From Berkiella sp964496435 (lineage in GTDB: Bacteria > Pseudomonadota > Gammaproteobacteria > Berkiellales > Berkiellaceae): DNA of 64,000 nucleotides. The first letter of the stretch is position 1; each line of letters begins with the position of its first letter. A program made the position numbers and the translations under genes. Of the stretch, positions 7,476 through 16,460 are shown one piece after another. The notes under the pieces are model-generated. The model saw only the letters and a list, made by a program, of their open reading frames with translations, was not told the origin of the DNA and made no database searches. Location: assembly GCA_964496435.1 (NCBI GenBank), contig CAZBZP010000003.1, positions 164,704-228,703 of the forward strand. Direction: 5' to 3'.

Positions 7476-8393
7476 TTAACCACTACTTAAAACTATCTCT
7501 AACTCTTCAACCGTTTGCTTTCTTTGCTCAAGCGCCATTTTTCTTAGATGAAGCATTTTATTTTTAATCCCCGGTAATTCTTTGATATCAATGGGCAATT
7601 CCATTAATTCCCATTTAGGCTCTAGCTCAAAGAAGGACAGCAGAAAATGCTTTTCCTCATCTACTAACATCGTCACAATGTTTTTGCAGATAAGATCTCT
7701 TAACTTAATTAATTGTTCATTATCCGTTACAACGCTGGTCAAACCACTTAAAGAGGATGAAAAGTCTGCTGGAAAAGGTTGCAGCACTGGATTAAGCAAT
7801 TCTTGAGGCGCACGTGCATGAGCGGCCAGATAGACGACTAAGGCTTTTATCATCTCATCAGAAAGACCTTCTTGCCCCCAAAGTAATTTCATATCAAACA
7901 GATCCCAGGGAGCCTGATTCTCTAAAATAGCTAATAGTTTTGCTGCATATAATTCTTCAAATGAAAGCACCTGGATTGAAGCTGAGCGCTCTAAAACCTG
8001 AGAGACCCTTACTGGTGTTTTCATTTCTTTGACGGGATATATTGTTCCTCGAAAGACAAAATCAGGGATTATTTTTATTCGTGTCTGTTCTGATTGCACT
8101 TCTATTTTTGAAATAAACTCCCCCTCTTCATCCTTATGCACAATCACATCCACCCCCAAGCTGCTTTTTAGATTAGCAACTATTCTTTCAAAAGCAGCAT
8201 TGGCATTTTCTAGGGTGGCATTTTTCGATTCAATGGGGCAATACGCTAAATCAATATCTGCGCTTAAGCGCGGCAAATCGCGAATGAAAAAATTGATGGC
8301 AGTATCGCCTTTTAGCGCAAAGATTTTCTCTTGCGCTATAAAGGGAAGCACATCCATCACTAATCTGGATTCAGCTAAAAATGTTTTATTCAT
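7476..8393 (-). CDS. AbiEii-like nucleotidyltransferase, no antitoxin partner seen
   Basis: The 305-residue protein matches the nucleotidyltransferase AbiEii/AbiGii group. FALKGDTAINFF (25-36) corresponds to the GG-T-A-L motif, and SADIDLAY (44-51) supplies the D-x-D pair (D46, D48). FEELYAAKLLAIL and WDLFDMKLL follow, as is usual in these proteins. The C-terminal half is helical. In AbiE systems a winged-helix AbiEi antitoxin gene lies directly upstream. Here the upstream neighbour is the deaminase-like gene 70 bases away and no small partner is present. It could be a solitary toxin, a domesticated tRNA-type nucleotidyltransferase or an unrelated member of the fold. Confidence 0.75.
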   Translation of the reverse strand: MNKTFLAESRLVMDVLPFIAQEKIFALKGDTAINFFIRDLPRLSADIDLAYCPIESKNATLENANAAFERIVANLKSSLGVDVIVHKDEEGEFISKIEVQSEQTRIKIIPDFVFRGTIYPVKEMKTPVRVSQVLERSASIQVLSFEELYAAKLLAILENQAPWDLFDMKLLWGQEGLSDEMIKALVVYLAAHARAPQELLNPVLQPFPADFSSSLSGLTSVVTDNEQLIKLRDLICKNIVTMLVDEEKHFLLSFFELEPKWELMELPIDIKELPGIKNKMLHLRKMALEQRKQTVEELEIVLSSG

Positions 8394-8462
8394 ACATCAT
8401 ACTTCTATATAAAAAAAAGGACTCTACTTTATTCATTAATCACTTTCTTATAGCTTCCTTAC

Positions 8463-10160
8463 TCAAATATTGAGGCCAACACTTGTGTGTGTTTGGTTTT
8501 TTTCCTTTTTTTCTAGCGTTATTTGATTCAGTTTAAAGTGCATTATCATTTGAGCATAAGCTGCCTCAGACCACATAACGGTTTCGCTGTAACTTTTATG
8601 GCATTGAATAAATTTTCTGGCCAATTCAAGGTGCCCATGAAAACCATTTAAGGCTTTATCAAGCTCATCTACTCGTTGCACAACAAGCGTTGCATTAAAT
8701 TCACTTGGATTATCTTCATATTTTTCAAGTAATTCTTTAACTGTCTTATCCATAGTGAGAGACGTTTTTAAGCGATGATAAACTTGATACAAATCAGCAT
8801 GTTTGAGTAATTTGGCCTTGACTATATTCGGACATGTCATGGAAATAACCGAATCTCGATATATTTTTAGCATTTGTTCATCGCTAAGTTTATAAAGGCG
8901 CTGCACCTTGTTCCACTCTGAACCAACTGAACAGCCATTAGGTGAAGGCTCAAAGTCCCCTTTTTGCGTAGTTAGGCCTTGAACACGATCCCCCCAAAAT
9001 ACGGGATCATCGGAATTAATGGAAAAACGAATGCCTGCATTGATAAATTCTTTAATAGGGTGTTCACTCAATGCATTGATATTATCAATTAAGAGCAAAT
9101 TGCTGGTGGGCGATAATTCAACAACCAAAGGTTGAAAAAGATAGTTTAAGCATTCCCTTTGGGTATCATCAACACAAATTAATTCAAGCTGTTTTTTTAA
9201 GGCGTCCTCATCAGCATCCGTATTTAAAACACCCTCTTCATCAAGCTGTACTAAAAGTTGTTGGGCGCGTATGGAGGGGTTAGGCGATTGCGCAAGTAAG
9301 GCTAAAAAGAATTTTGCAGGGTTACTTAAACGAACTAATCGTTCTATGGTCTTGGGGCTTTGAAAAGCTGTGATTGCATGCCCAACGCGGCATAATGGCC
9401 CCAGTGTGCTCAGTGTGTCATCTAAAAATTTTGGTGGGGCCAGCTCACAAATATGGGGGGCAATATGCAAACCCATTTCTCTTGCTCTTTTCATGGTTTG
9501 GGCAAATTTATGTGCAGGATTATTAACCTCATCTCCTGCAAGGCCAATCGTCGTCACGTAGGGGTGTCGATAATTTTTAATACAGTCCAGCAGCTCTTCG
9601 GCTTTTTCGATAGGATCATGGCGTAATATAACCATGATGATTTCAGCGCTTATTCCTTCCTTGCCTGCTTTCTCGATAGCGCTGGCAACAGCATCGATAT
9701 ATTCAGGATATGTTAAATTATTTAGATGCTTTGATTTCGTACTTAATGTTGTGCGAACCTTATCAGCAATCTGTTCAACCTGGGTATATTCCTCAGGTTT
9801 CTTAAAAGGCGAAACAAACAAGGTGCGTTCTACCTTGGTGTGATCATAAGAGCATGTCATCGCCACATGGGTTAAGCCTTCACTTTTGCAACGACGCAAG
9901 TAAGTAAGCACCAGCTCTTCTACATCTTGCGGGGTGTTAATAAATAAAGACATCAGATCATAAGCCGTGAGGAACTCTAAAAAATTTTTAGCCGTAAATT
10001 GATGAAGCACAGGCTCAACTTCTTTAAATATTTCTCCTAAGCCATTTCTTTGTGCCATGGTTTCTAATAAGTCACGATAGGCTGTGGCTTCAATATGAAC
10101 ATGTTGTTCGGTTTTGGGTAGCTGCTTAAAAGAAATCGGTAAAACTGTTTGGCTTAGCAT
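8463..10160 (-). CDS. Adenosine deaminase-like protein, enlarged
   Basis: At 565 residues this is far longer than the usual 330-350. Zinc and catalytic motifs of the adenosine/AMP deaminase family are present: LPKTEQHVHIEA with H20 and H22, GLAGDE, HICE (usual H-A-G-E), RVGHAI, VELSPTSN and SINSDDP. About 80 extra residues lie between RVGHAI and VELSPTSN, and a helical tail of about 150 residues follows the last motif. AGGAAG lies four bases before the ATG. The likely reaction is hydrolytic deamination of adenosine or a related purine or nucleotide. The insert could change the substrate. No signal peptide is visible. Confidence 0.8.
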   Translation of the reverse strand: MLSQTVLPISFKQLPKTEQHVHIEATAYRDLLETMAQRNGLGEIFKEVEPVLHQFTAKNFLEFLTAYDLMSLFINTPQDVEELVLTYLRRCKSEGLTHVAMTCSYDHTKVERTLFVSPFKKPEEYTQVEQIADKVRTTLSTKSKHLNNLTYPEYIDAVASAIEKAGKEGISAEIIMVILRHDPIEKAEELLDCIKNYRHPYVTTIGLAGDEVNNPAHKFAQTMKRAREMGLHIAPHICELAPPKFLDDTLSTLGPLCRVGHAITAFQSPKTIERLVRLSNPAKFFLALLAQSPNPSIRAQQLLVQLDEEGVLNTDADEDALKKQLELICVDDTQRECLNYLFQPLVVELSPTSNLLLIDNINALSEHPIKEFINAGIRFSINSDDPVFWGDRVQGLTTQKGDFEPSPNGCSVGSEWNKVQRLYKLSDEQMLKIYRDSVISMTCPNIVKAKLLKHADLYQVYHRLKTSLTMDKTVKELLEKYEDNPSEFNATLVVQRVDELDKALNGFHGHLELARKFIQCHKSYSETVMWSEAAYAQMIMHFKLNQITLEKKEKNQTHTSVGLNI

Positions 10161-10488
10161 GGTACTTCCTTTTATTTATGATTTATTAGGTATTTGGTCC
10201 AAAGAAATCTTATTATTTTTACTTATTCGAATAGCTTGTAGAATTATCTGCTAGGCACATTCTACCTAAAAAATGGTTAAGGAGGTTTGGCTTTAACAAG
10301 TAAGATACTTGCTATTTTAGGAAGTAACTCACAGAAATATATCATATTATGCTATTAGAATAACTACTTGTTAAGCCCTTACTCCAACGCTTGTGTATAT
10401 TTTGTAGTTTATCTTGCCTTATTTTACCGTGTTGTGGGGAGCTTAAAAATATGCAAAGATGGCTGCCCAAATTACTTAATCTTGAACC
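10161..10488. other. Divergent intergenic region with long inverted repeat
   Basis: About 328 A/T-rich bases hold the promoters of two divergent genes. A ten-base inverted repeat, TTAACAAGTA at 10293-10302 and TACTTGTTAA at 10365-10374, frames an 82-base segment. With one gap the match extends to GGCTT on both outer sides. It could be an operator pair or the remains of a small inverted-repeat element. No RNA gene is recognised. Confidence 0.4.
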
Positions 10489-11373
10489 ATGAACACATAT
10501 AATCACTCTGCACTAGTATGCCCAGTCTGTGCTGCTCCCCTCTCTTCAAATGAAAAGACTTATGCATGCCCCAATAACCATAGTTTTGACAAAGCAAAGC
10601 AAGGCTACGTAAATCTATTATTGGTTAACCAAAAAAGTAGAGCTGAGCCTGGTGATAACAAAGAGATGGTCCAAAATCGATTGGCATTTCTAAAGCAAGG
10701 TTATTACCAAACTATCACCCATAAAATAAATCATGCTGTATCAAAGATCCTTGAAAGCCATACCAAATCGCATTTAGAGATAGCCGATATTGGTTGCGGA
10801 GTGGGTTATTATCTTTGTTCATTGAAAAATCACATTGATTCAATGGAAAGATCTGCAACTTACTATGGAATTGATATCTCCAAAGCAGCCATTCATTGTG
10901 CTAGCCAAAATGACAAAACCATTACTTTCATCGTCGGCACCGCTAACAATCTACCCTTTGCACCGCAATCAATCGATGTTGTATTGAGTGTGTTCTCGCC
11001 TATCTATCTTGAAACATTACAACGGGTTCTTTCCCCGGATGGCTTTGCAATGATTGTAACGCCTGGGAAATATCATCTTTTAGAACTTAGAAGCATGTTG
11101 TTTGATGAGGTAAGAGAAATCAATCCCGATAAATTTATCGAAAAATCAAAAGGTATTTTGGAATTGGTTGATTCTGTTCCTATTCAGGCGACCATTCAAT
11201 TACAATCTTCTACTGATATCGAAAATTTACTTAAAATGACACCCTTCTATTTTCGATCGAGTGCTAGCAAAAAGCAGCAATTGTTATTACTTGAAAATCT
11301 AAGCGTTACTATAGATGTCACTTTAGGGATTTACAAAAAGATAAATTCTTCCCCCGTTACTCTCGATATCTAA
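10489..11373 (+). CDS. rlmA: 23S rRNA (guanine-N1)-methyltransferase RlmA
   Basis: RlmA methylates N1 of guanine 745 in helix 35 of 23S rRNA using SAM. The N-terminal zinc finger is clear: C11, C14, C27 and H31, followed by the family block NHSFDKAKQGYVNLLL and GDNKEMVQNRLAFLKQGYY. The SAM site is IADIGCGVGYYL at about 96-107. The protein is 294 residues, slightly longer than the E. coli enzyme. It is a single-gene unit divergent from the deaminase-like gene. No strong ribosome binding site is seen ahead of the ATG. The zinc motif separates it from general methyltransferases. Confidence 0.88.
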   Translation: MNTYNHSALVCPVCAAPLSSNEKTYACPNNHSFDKAKQGYVNLLLVNQKSRAEPGDNKEMVQNRLAFLKQGYYQTITHKINHAVSKILESHTKSHLEIADIGCGVGYYLCSLKNHIDSMERSATYYGIDISKAAIHCASQNDKTITFIVGTANNLPFAPQSIDVVLSVFSPIYLETLQRVLSPDGFAMIVTPGKYHLLELRSMLFDEVREINPDKFIEKSKGILELVDSVPIQATIQLQSSTDIENLLKMTPFYFRSSASKKQQLLLLENLSVTIDVTLGIYKKINSSPVTLDI

Positions 11374-11487
11374 GCGCTACGATGTCGCCTTGTTTAAAAT
11401 AACTAATCAGTTTTGCCAATACATTACTATGTATGCGGTTGCCTGATTGTTTTAATTTAAGGTGAATTTATAAGCCATTGATTTTAA

Positions 11488-11563
11488 TGGCGTCCCCAAG
11501 GGGATTCGAACCCCTGTTACCGCCGTGAAAGGGCGGTGTCCTAGGCCTCTAGACGATGGGGAC
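11488..11563 (-). tRNA. tRNA-Glu (anticodon TTC)
   Basis: On the minus strand the gene opens with GTCCCCATCGTCTAGAGG, has the anticodon loop CTTTCAC with anticodon TTC, a GGTTCGAATCC T-arm and an encoded CCA end at 11488-11490. The acceptor stem GTCCCCA/TGGGGAC pairs fully. It is 76 bases long and lies 205 bases after tRNA-Ala on the same strand. Confidence 0.95.
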
Positions 11564-11768
11564 CTAGATAATATCTTCGCTCTTGTCTTGGCACCTTTCG
11601 CGCTTAGCGTCTTGTCCAAGTAAGGCTCGATATTTATTGAGCTTAACTGTGCCTTTTTGGCACGCGAAGGATTTTAACTTAAATCCTTCTGTTTTGCCTC
11701 ACTTTATTTTGAAATTTCTTTCTTTAGTAAAGTGAGAAAGCTTTATCTCATTATGAGCTGAATAACTC
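11564..11768. other. Spacer between tRNA-Ala and tRNA-Glu
   Basis: About 205 bases, probably transcribed and removed during tRNA processing. A hairpin with arms AAGGATTT (11667-11674) and AAATCCTT (11681-11688) is the only obvious structure. No gene is seen. Confidence 0.4.
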
Positions 11769-11844
<76 letters not shown>

Positions 11845-11883
11845 GAGATAGAGGCGAGATTCTACGGCTACTGCACGCTAGAG

Positions 11884-13296
11884 TCAACCCTCTGGGAACA
11901 ACTCATTTTTAAGGCTTAAACTTTCGGTTAAGCGCTGTAAGGTTTTGTCTTTGCCCAACAAATACAGCGTCTGATCAATCGAGGGTGAAACCGTGCTACC
12001 CGTAACGGCAATACGGATAGGTTGGGCTATCATACCAAGTTTAATACCTAGCTCTTCAACAACCGATTTGATGGCATTGTTAATAGGCTCTGGCTGCCAA
12101 TCGTTCACTGTCTTTAATTTTTCAATGACAGAAACAAGCACAGGGAATGTTTCCGTACTGATGTTCTTCTTCACATCCAGCTCGTTGTAATTCACAGCAT
12201 CGGCGTATAAAAATTGGCTCTTCTGTGCTATCTCCAGAATGGTTTTGCAGCGTTCACGCTGTGCAACCACTATCTTCTCTAAAGATGGCCCTTTAGTGAT
12301 GTCTAAGCCCATACGCTCTAAATGCCAGGCCAATTCCGCGGCCACTTCACTTTCTGGTTTGGTCTTAATGTAATGCTGATTAAGCCACAATAACTTTTCA
12401 GGGTTAATAGCAGAGGGTGAAGCATTGATTTCGCTGACATTAAATAAATTAATCATTTCTTGGCGCGAGAATATTTCTGTATCGCCATGTGACCAGCCCA
12501 AACGCACTAAGTAATTCAATAAGGCATCGGGCAAAATCCCTTGCAGGCGAAAATCGAGCACGCTGGCCGCGCCATCACGTTTGGATAACTTTTTACCATC
12601 AGGCCCCAAGATCATCGGCATATGACCATAGAGAGGCACTTTCGCCCCTAGTGCTTGCAAGATATGAATTTGACGTGGTGTGTTGTTGATATGATCATCA
12701 CCGCGTAACACATGGGTTATGCCCATCTCCCAGTCATCTACCACCACCGTAAAGTTATAAGTTGGGGTACCATCACTTCTGACAATAATTAAATCATCTA
12801 ATTCGGTGTTTTGGATCTCAATGTGCCCTTTTACCAAATCATCAAAAGCAATTGAGCCGGTTTGTGGTGTTTTAAAACGGATAACATAAGGCATGTTGTC
12901 ATGTGGTGGATGTGGAAAACGTAAGCAATAGCCATCATAACGTGGCTTTTGTTTGGCGGCTATTTGCTGCTCACGTAAAACTTCTAAACGCTCTTTAGTG
13001 CAATAACATTTATAGGCATGGCCACTTTCTAGTAATTGCTTGGCTACCTGTTTATATCTATCAAAACGATGTGTTTGATAGATAGGGCCTTCATCCCAAT
13101 CAAGCCCTAACCAGGCCATCCCATCTAAAATCACATTCACGGCTTGCTCTGTGGAGCGCTCTCTGTCTGTATCCTCAATACGCAGGATAAATTTACCTTT
13201 TTGATTCTTAGACCACAGCCAGCAAAAAAGGGCTGTACGAGCACTACCAATGTGGAGATCCCCGGTGGGGCTTGGAGCAAAACGCGTGATGACCAT
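11884..13296 (-). CDS. gltX: Glutamate--tRNA ligase
   Basis: Charges tRNA-Glu with glutamate in the cytoplasm. The 470-residue protein has the class I signature HIGS at 15-18 within RFAPSPTGDLHIGSAR, the RIEDTD block at about 39-45, a Cys cluster (CYC and YDGYC, about 98-124) where many bacterial enzymes bind zinc, and KLSKRDGA near 240 as the KMSKS-type loop. The C-terminal anticodon-binding half is complete. It heads a unit with tRNA-Ala and tRNA-Glu downstream, which links the enzyme to one of its own substrates. It is a normal full-length copy. Confidence 0.95.
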   Translation of the reverse strand: MVITRFAPSPTGDLHIGSARTALFCWLWSKNQKGKFILRIEDTDRERSTEQAVNVILDGMAWLGLDWDEGPIYQTHRFDRYKQVAKQLLESGHAYKCYCTKERLEVLREQQIAAKQKPRYDGYCLRFPHPPHDNMPYVIRFKTPQTGSIAFDDLVKGHIEIQNTELDDLIIVRSDGTPTYNFTVVVDDWEMGITHVLRGDDHINNTPRQIHILQALGAKVPLYGHMPMILGPDGKKLSKRDGAASVLDFRLQGILPDALLNYLVRLGWSHGDTEIFSRQEMINLFNVSEINASPSAINPEKLLWLNQHYIKTKPESEVAAELAWHLERMGLDITKGPSLEKIVVAQRERCKTILEIAQKSQFLYADAVNYNELDVKKNISTETFPVLVSVIEKLKTVNDWQPEPINNAIKSVVEELGIKLGMIAQPIRIAVTGSTVSPSIDQTLYLLGKDKTLQRLTESLSLKNELFPEG

Positions 13297-13345
13297 ATGA
13301 GTACCTAATAAAGTATTAACTGGGGCTATTTTAGCAAAAAAAGTA

Positions 13346-13418
13346 AAACCCCCCTAACACCCTTTTGATATAGCCCCCTTTGTTATCAAGGGGGTCGCGC
13401 TTTTAGCGCGAGGGGTTT
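13346..13418. repeat. C-rich palindromic intergenic repeat, family A
   Basis: A 73-base element with outer ends AAAACCCCCCT and AGGGGTTT. It encloses two stems: CCCCCTT/AAGGGGG around TGTTATC (13374-13394) and CGCGC/GCGCG around TTTTA (13396-13410). Related copies occur at 20404-20475, 62884-62930 and 63306-63540. Confidence 0.7.
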
Positions 13419-13452
13419 AAGATATCTAACCAGTCTCAAATTGAGGTGTTGT

Positions 13453-14088
13453 ATGGGCTTTTTAGATGAATATATCGCGCTTGGTATCATCGGCATTTTA
13501 GGCGCAATAAGTCCAGGGCCTGACTTTATAATCGTTACTCAGTCCAGCCTGTCTTATGGCAAAAGAGCCGGCATATTCACTTCCCTGGGCGTCGCTATTG
13601 GCTGCTTGGTGCATATTAGCTATTGCATACTGGGTATTGGCGTTATCGTTGCAGAATCCATTGTGCTGTTTAATATCATCAAATATCTGGGGGCTGCCTA
13701 CTTAATTTACTTAGGCATAAAAGCACTTTTGAGCTCTCCTTCTTCTGCTCTGTTACAAGCCGAACAATCACTGCATGGTGCTCAGTCCTTGTCTGCCTTT
13801 GGCGCATTTAAAAAAGGCTTACTTGTTAATTTGCTTAACCCTAAAGTAACTTTGTTTATTTTAAGTATTTTTACCCAAGTGATTGATCCCAACACGCCTT
13901 GGTATATCCAAGCCAGCTTTGGATTGGAATTTGGCTTAATCGCTTTTATATGGTTTAGCTTATTAACCTTCATCTTAAATAACCCAACCTTGAAAATGAA
14001 ATTACAATCCATTCAACGTTATATCGAAAAAGTATTGGGGGTCTTTTTAATTTTGCTGGGTGTTAAGGTCGCCACCTACACACAATAA
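13453..14088 (+). CDS. LysE/RhtB-family amino-acid exporter
   Basis: A 211-residue inner-membrane protein with about six hydrophobic segments. GAISPGPDFIIVTQSSLSYG near residues 16-35 is the hallmark of LysE/RhtB exporters, and LGAAYLIYLGIKAL follows at about 74-87. The family pumps out amino acids such as homoserine, threonine or lysine. The substrate cannot be predicted here. The ATG at 13453 has GAGG six bases upstream. The earlier TTG at 13441 would overlap that site. Its stop overlaps the start of the next gene by one base (TAATG), indicating translational coupling with the PAP2 protein. Confidence 0.88.
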   Translation: MGFLDEYIALGIIGILGAISPGPDFIIVTQSSLSYGKRAGIFTSLGVAIGCLVHISYCILGIGVIVAESIVLFNIIKYLGAAYLIYLGIKALLSSPSSALLQAEQSLHGAQSLSAFGAFKKGLLVNLLNPKVTLFILSIFTQVIDPNTPWYIQASFGLEFGLIAFIWFSLLTFILNNPTLKMKLQSIQRYIEKVLGVFLILLGVKVATYTQ

Positions 14089-14714
14089 TGGATAGCCCTA
14101 TGTTAGAAATATTTGCAAAAACGGGCCTATTTTTTAGCCAAACACCCACCATCGCTGTCATTCTTATTGTGGGACTGTGCTCAAAATATCGTCAAAGCTT
14201 TGTGCGTTGCCTTTACTTGCTTTGCTTTACCATGATTTATAATGTTTTATTGAAGTCACTCTTCCACGTTCCGCTCCCCTCTCACCTCGAAGGTTTTGCC
14301 CTTCCCAGCGGCCATATGCACAGCGCTGTTGTCTTTTGGGGATGGCTTGCGGTTGAATTTCATAAAGTATGGTTTTATGAAATAGTCAGTTTTATGTTGA
14401 TATTAGTCGGATATGGTTTAGTTTATCAGGGCTATCATTATCCCAGCGATGTGTTAGCTTCAGTAGGTTTTGGGATCCTTTCAATCATCATCTTTGCATT
14501 GATAAATCATTTGCGCTTTTTCAAAAACAGATCAGAACGCCTTGGCCTTTTGATGACGCTCCTTGGATTAGTGATATTTTTTATTTTGCCTCAAGAAATG
14601 CGAAAACCACATGTCAAAGTGGCTTTGCTTATTTTAGGAAGTGCAACTATCCTCAGCATTTTGGGATGCTACATAAAGCAGCATTTCCCAAAACGCACAG
14701 GTCAAAAACAATAA
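14088..14714 (+). CDS. PAP2-superfamily membrane protein
   Basis: A 208-residue protein with five or six membrane segments. Two of the three PAP2 phosphatase motifs are visible: PSGHMHSA at about 69-76 and YQGYHYPSDV at about 109-118, supplying the catalytic histidines and Asp. The first motif (K......RP) is imperfect: K is present in LLKSLFHVPLP but Arg is replaced by Leu. It may dephosphorylate a lipid such as undecaprenyl or phosphatidic phosphate at the membrane, or have lost activity. It is coupled to the LysE-type gene by a one-base overlap. A second ATG at 14100 is possible. Confidence 0.75.
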   Translation: MDSPMLEIFAKTGLFFSQTPTIAVILIVGLCSKYRQSFVRCLYLLCFTMIYNVLLKSLFHVPLPSHLEGFALPSGHMHSAVVFWGWLAVEFHKVWFYEIVSFMLILVGYGLVYQGYHYPSDVLASVGFGILSIIIFALINHLRFFKNRSERLGLLMTLLGLVIFFILPQEMRKPHVKVALLILGSATILSILGCYIKQHFPKRTGQKQ

Positions 14715-14717
14715 AAT

Positions 14718-16262
14718 TTACTTTTTATATTTAGTCTCTATGTTCATGCCGATATCATCCTCTGTTGGTTTGTTCTCTATTACAATATTGTTTTGAGAGC
14801 TTTGGCGAAAAATAAGCTTAGGTGGGTTGAAATAGGCTTTAAGCTCAGCTAGCGCCCGTTGCTTTGCTTGGTCACTTATGTCTTCAGCATCACACTTGCC
14901 ATTTTGATCAAATTGTATGTCAGACTCAGCCAAGGCGCTTAAAATACAATGCTGTGCCTCATTTTCATAAAAAATATGCGTTAATGCAGCATGAAAGTCA
15001 TAAGCGCTATAGTTGGAGGCTATGCCAGCATGTAAAAGCTCAGCCAGCATCATTGCAAAGCCTAGGCCATACCGAGTGCTAAAATGATCTAATAATATTT
15101 TTATCGCCTCGCGGTTGCCAATTGCAATCGCCCTTGAAAGCGCTGTACCTTTGGTACTCGCTGCGATATCTTCGCAAGCCTTATGCGTGAGCAATAGTGT
15201 AAGGACGGCACTATTATTTACGCTAGCAGCAATACACAATGAACGCCCTTTTACCTTAGCGCCTACACAAGGTACGTGTTCAAATAAAATTTCCAGATCA
15301 TAAGCTTTGCCGTAATAAGCACAACTAATCATGTATTCAGAAACATTTTTTTTATTTAAGACATCAATACAAAAGGGAAAATATTCTGCTATATGCTGAA
15401 AAAGTCCCGGCGAACGAAAGTGAGAACATATTTTTGAAAACGCATTTCCTTTGTCTGTCAGCTTTTCAAAAATCATTCCCATTGTAGTCAAATCTCTATT
15501 GTCACAAGCTAATTCAAATACTTGCTCAAGATAGCTATTAATCGCGTTTGGATCTAATTTATTGATTACAAATTGATGCTCAATTTCATGATAATCTTTA
15601 CGCACAAAGTAACAGTATAGTAAATAAGAAAGATGTTCTTTACCCAATCTTTCATACAATAATTTGGTTAGATGAAGATAACCTAATGTTGCCGCACAAC
15701 GACTTGCCGCTTTTAAATGACATGCTTGTAAATTAGGGTACATCAATAATATTATTGAAACCGAGCGATGATTACCATCACCTGCAGCATAGGTAAGCGC
15801 TGCTCCAACTTGGTCTTCATTCAAACGCTCTAAAGCAAGATAATGACCATTGGTTGCAGATAATATATATAATAAAATCCTGTTCTCTTCACTAATATCT
15901 GCATGTACTATTCGTGCAAGATCACCCTTTAAGGCGGGAAATAACAAATAAAAAACCGATTTAGGTAATTTAAATTCCTCTGCCATTTTTCTAAAGTCTT
16001 TATATTTTCCAGCAAATAAATTATAGGGATCTTGCTGATATCGTTGAAAAGAGGTGTCTAACAGAAAGGGAAAATAGGTTTTTATTTTATCCTGCCAGAA
16101 ACTTTTATTATGAATAAGATGGGCTAAACTCTTTTGATTGCCATCATTTAATTGCATCGTGCTAAATAAATAATGAATATCTATTTCTGTGGTATCTTCT
16201 AAAATAAGATTTTGCTCAATCTCATCATCAACCGTTTGCATATTAGTAAAAGAGCGTTTCAT
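14718..16262 (-). CDS. Ankyrin-repeat protein with possible F-box-like N-terminus
   Basis: A 514-residue cytoplasmic-type protein. From about residue 110 to 420 it is a string of degenerate ankyrin-like helix pairs. Clearer copies are NNSAVLTLLLTHKACED and GTALSRAIAIGNREAIKILLDHF near 355-400. The N-terminal part has LAHLIHNKSFWQDKIKTYFP (about 44-63), which recalls the FW..K..THFP segments that stand before ankyrin arrays in some Legionellales proteins and may act as an F-box-like helix bundle. That link is inference. GAGG lies six bases before the ATG. No signal peptide is present. It is a candidate host-targeted effector. Confidence 0.65.
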   Translation of the reverse strand: MKRSFTNMQTVDDEIEQNLILEDTTEIDIHYLFSTMQLNDGNQKSLAHLIHNKSFWQDKIKTYFPFLLDTSFQRYQQDPYNLFAGKYKDFRKMAEEFKLPKSVFYLLFPALKGDLARIVHADISEENRILLYILSATNGHYLALERLNEDQVGAALTYAAGDGNHRSVSIILLMYPNLQACHLKAASRCAATLGYLHLTKLLYERLGKEHLSYLLYCYFVRKDYHEIEHQFVINKLDPNAINSYLEQVFELACDNRDLTTMGMIFEKLTDKGNAFSKICSHFRSPGLFQHIAEYFPFCIDVLNKKNVSEYMISCAYYGKAYDLEILFEHVPCVGAKVKGRSLCIAASVNNSAVLTLLLTHKACEDIAASTKGTALSRAIAIGNREAIKILLDHFSTRYGLGFAMMLAELLHAGIASNYSAYDFHAALTHIFYENEAQHCILSALAESDIQFDQNGKCDAEDISDQAKQRALAELKAYFNPPKLIFRQSSQNNIVIENKPTEDDIGMNIETKYKK

Positions 16263-16422
16263 AACACCTCATTGAATTAGATGGCGGGAAAAGTGCATTG
16301 CTAAAGCTGCGGACACAGCATGATTTTTTGGCTCAAGCACAAAGAAAGCATTCTAACATCAACATACTATCAAAATATGTCGGTAGATTTGCGTCATCTA
16401 GGATAAAAATCGCTGGATTATT

Positions 16423-16456
16423 TCTGTGATCAGCTTAAATTAAAGCTGATCACAGA
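16423..16456 (-). terminator. Strong hairpin after the C39 exporter operon
   Basis: A perfect 14-pair stem (TCTGTGATCAGCTT with AAGCTGATCACAGA) around the six-base loop AAATTA lies just downstream of the exporter stop at 16461. No T-run follows directly, but the stem strength and position support termination or 3'-end protection. Confidence 0.6.
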
Positions 16457-16460
16457 GAAC

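Noticed and set aside
7476..8393. Full AbiE toxin-antitoxin system
   Set aside because: No winged-helix AbiEi gene is encoded within the flanking 1.5 kb on either side.
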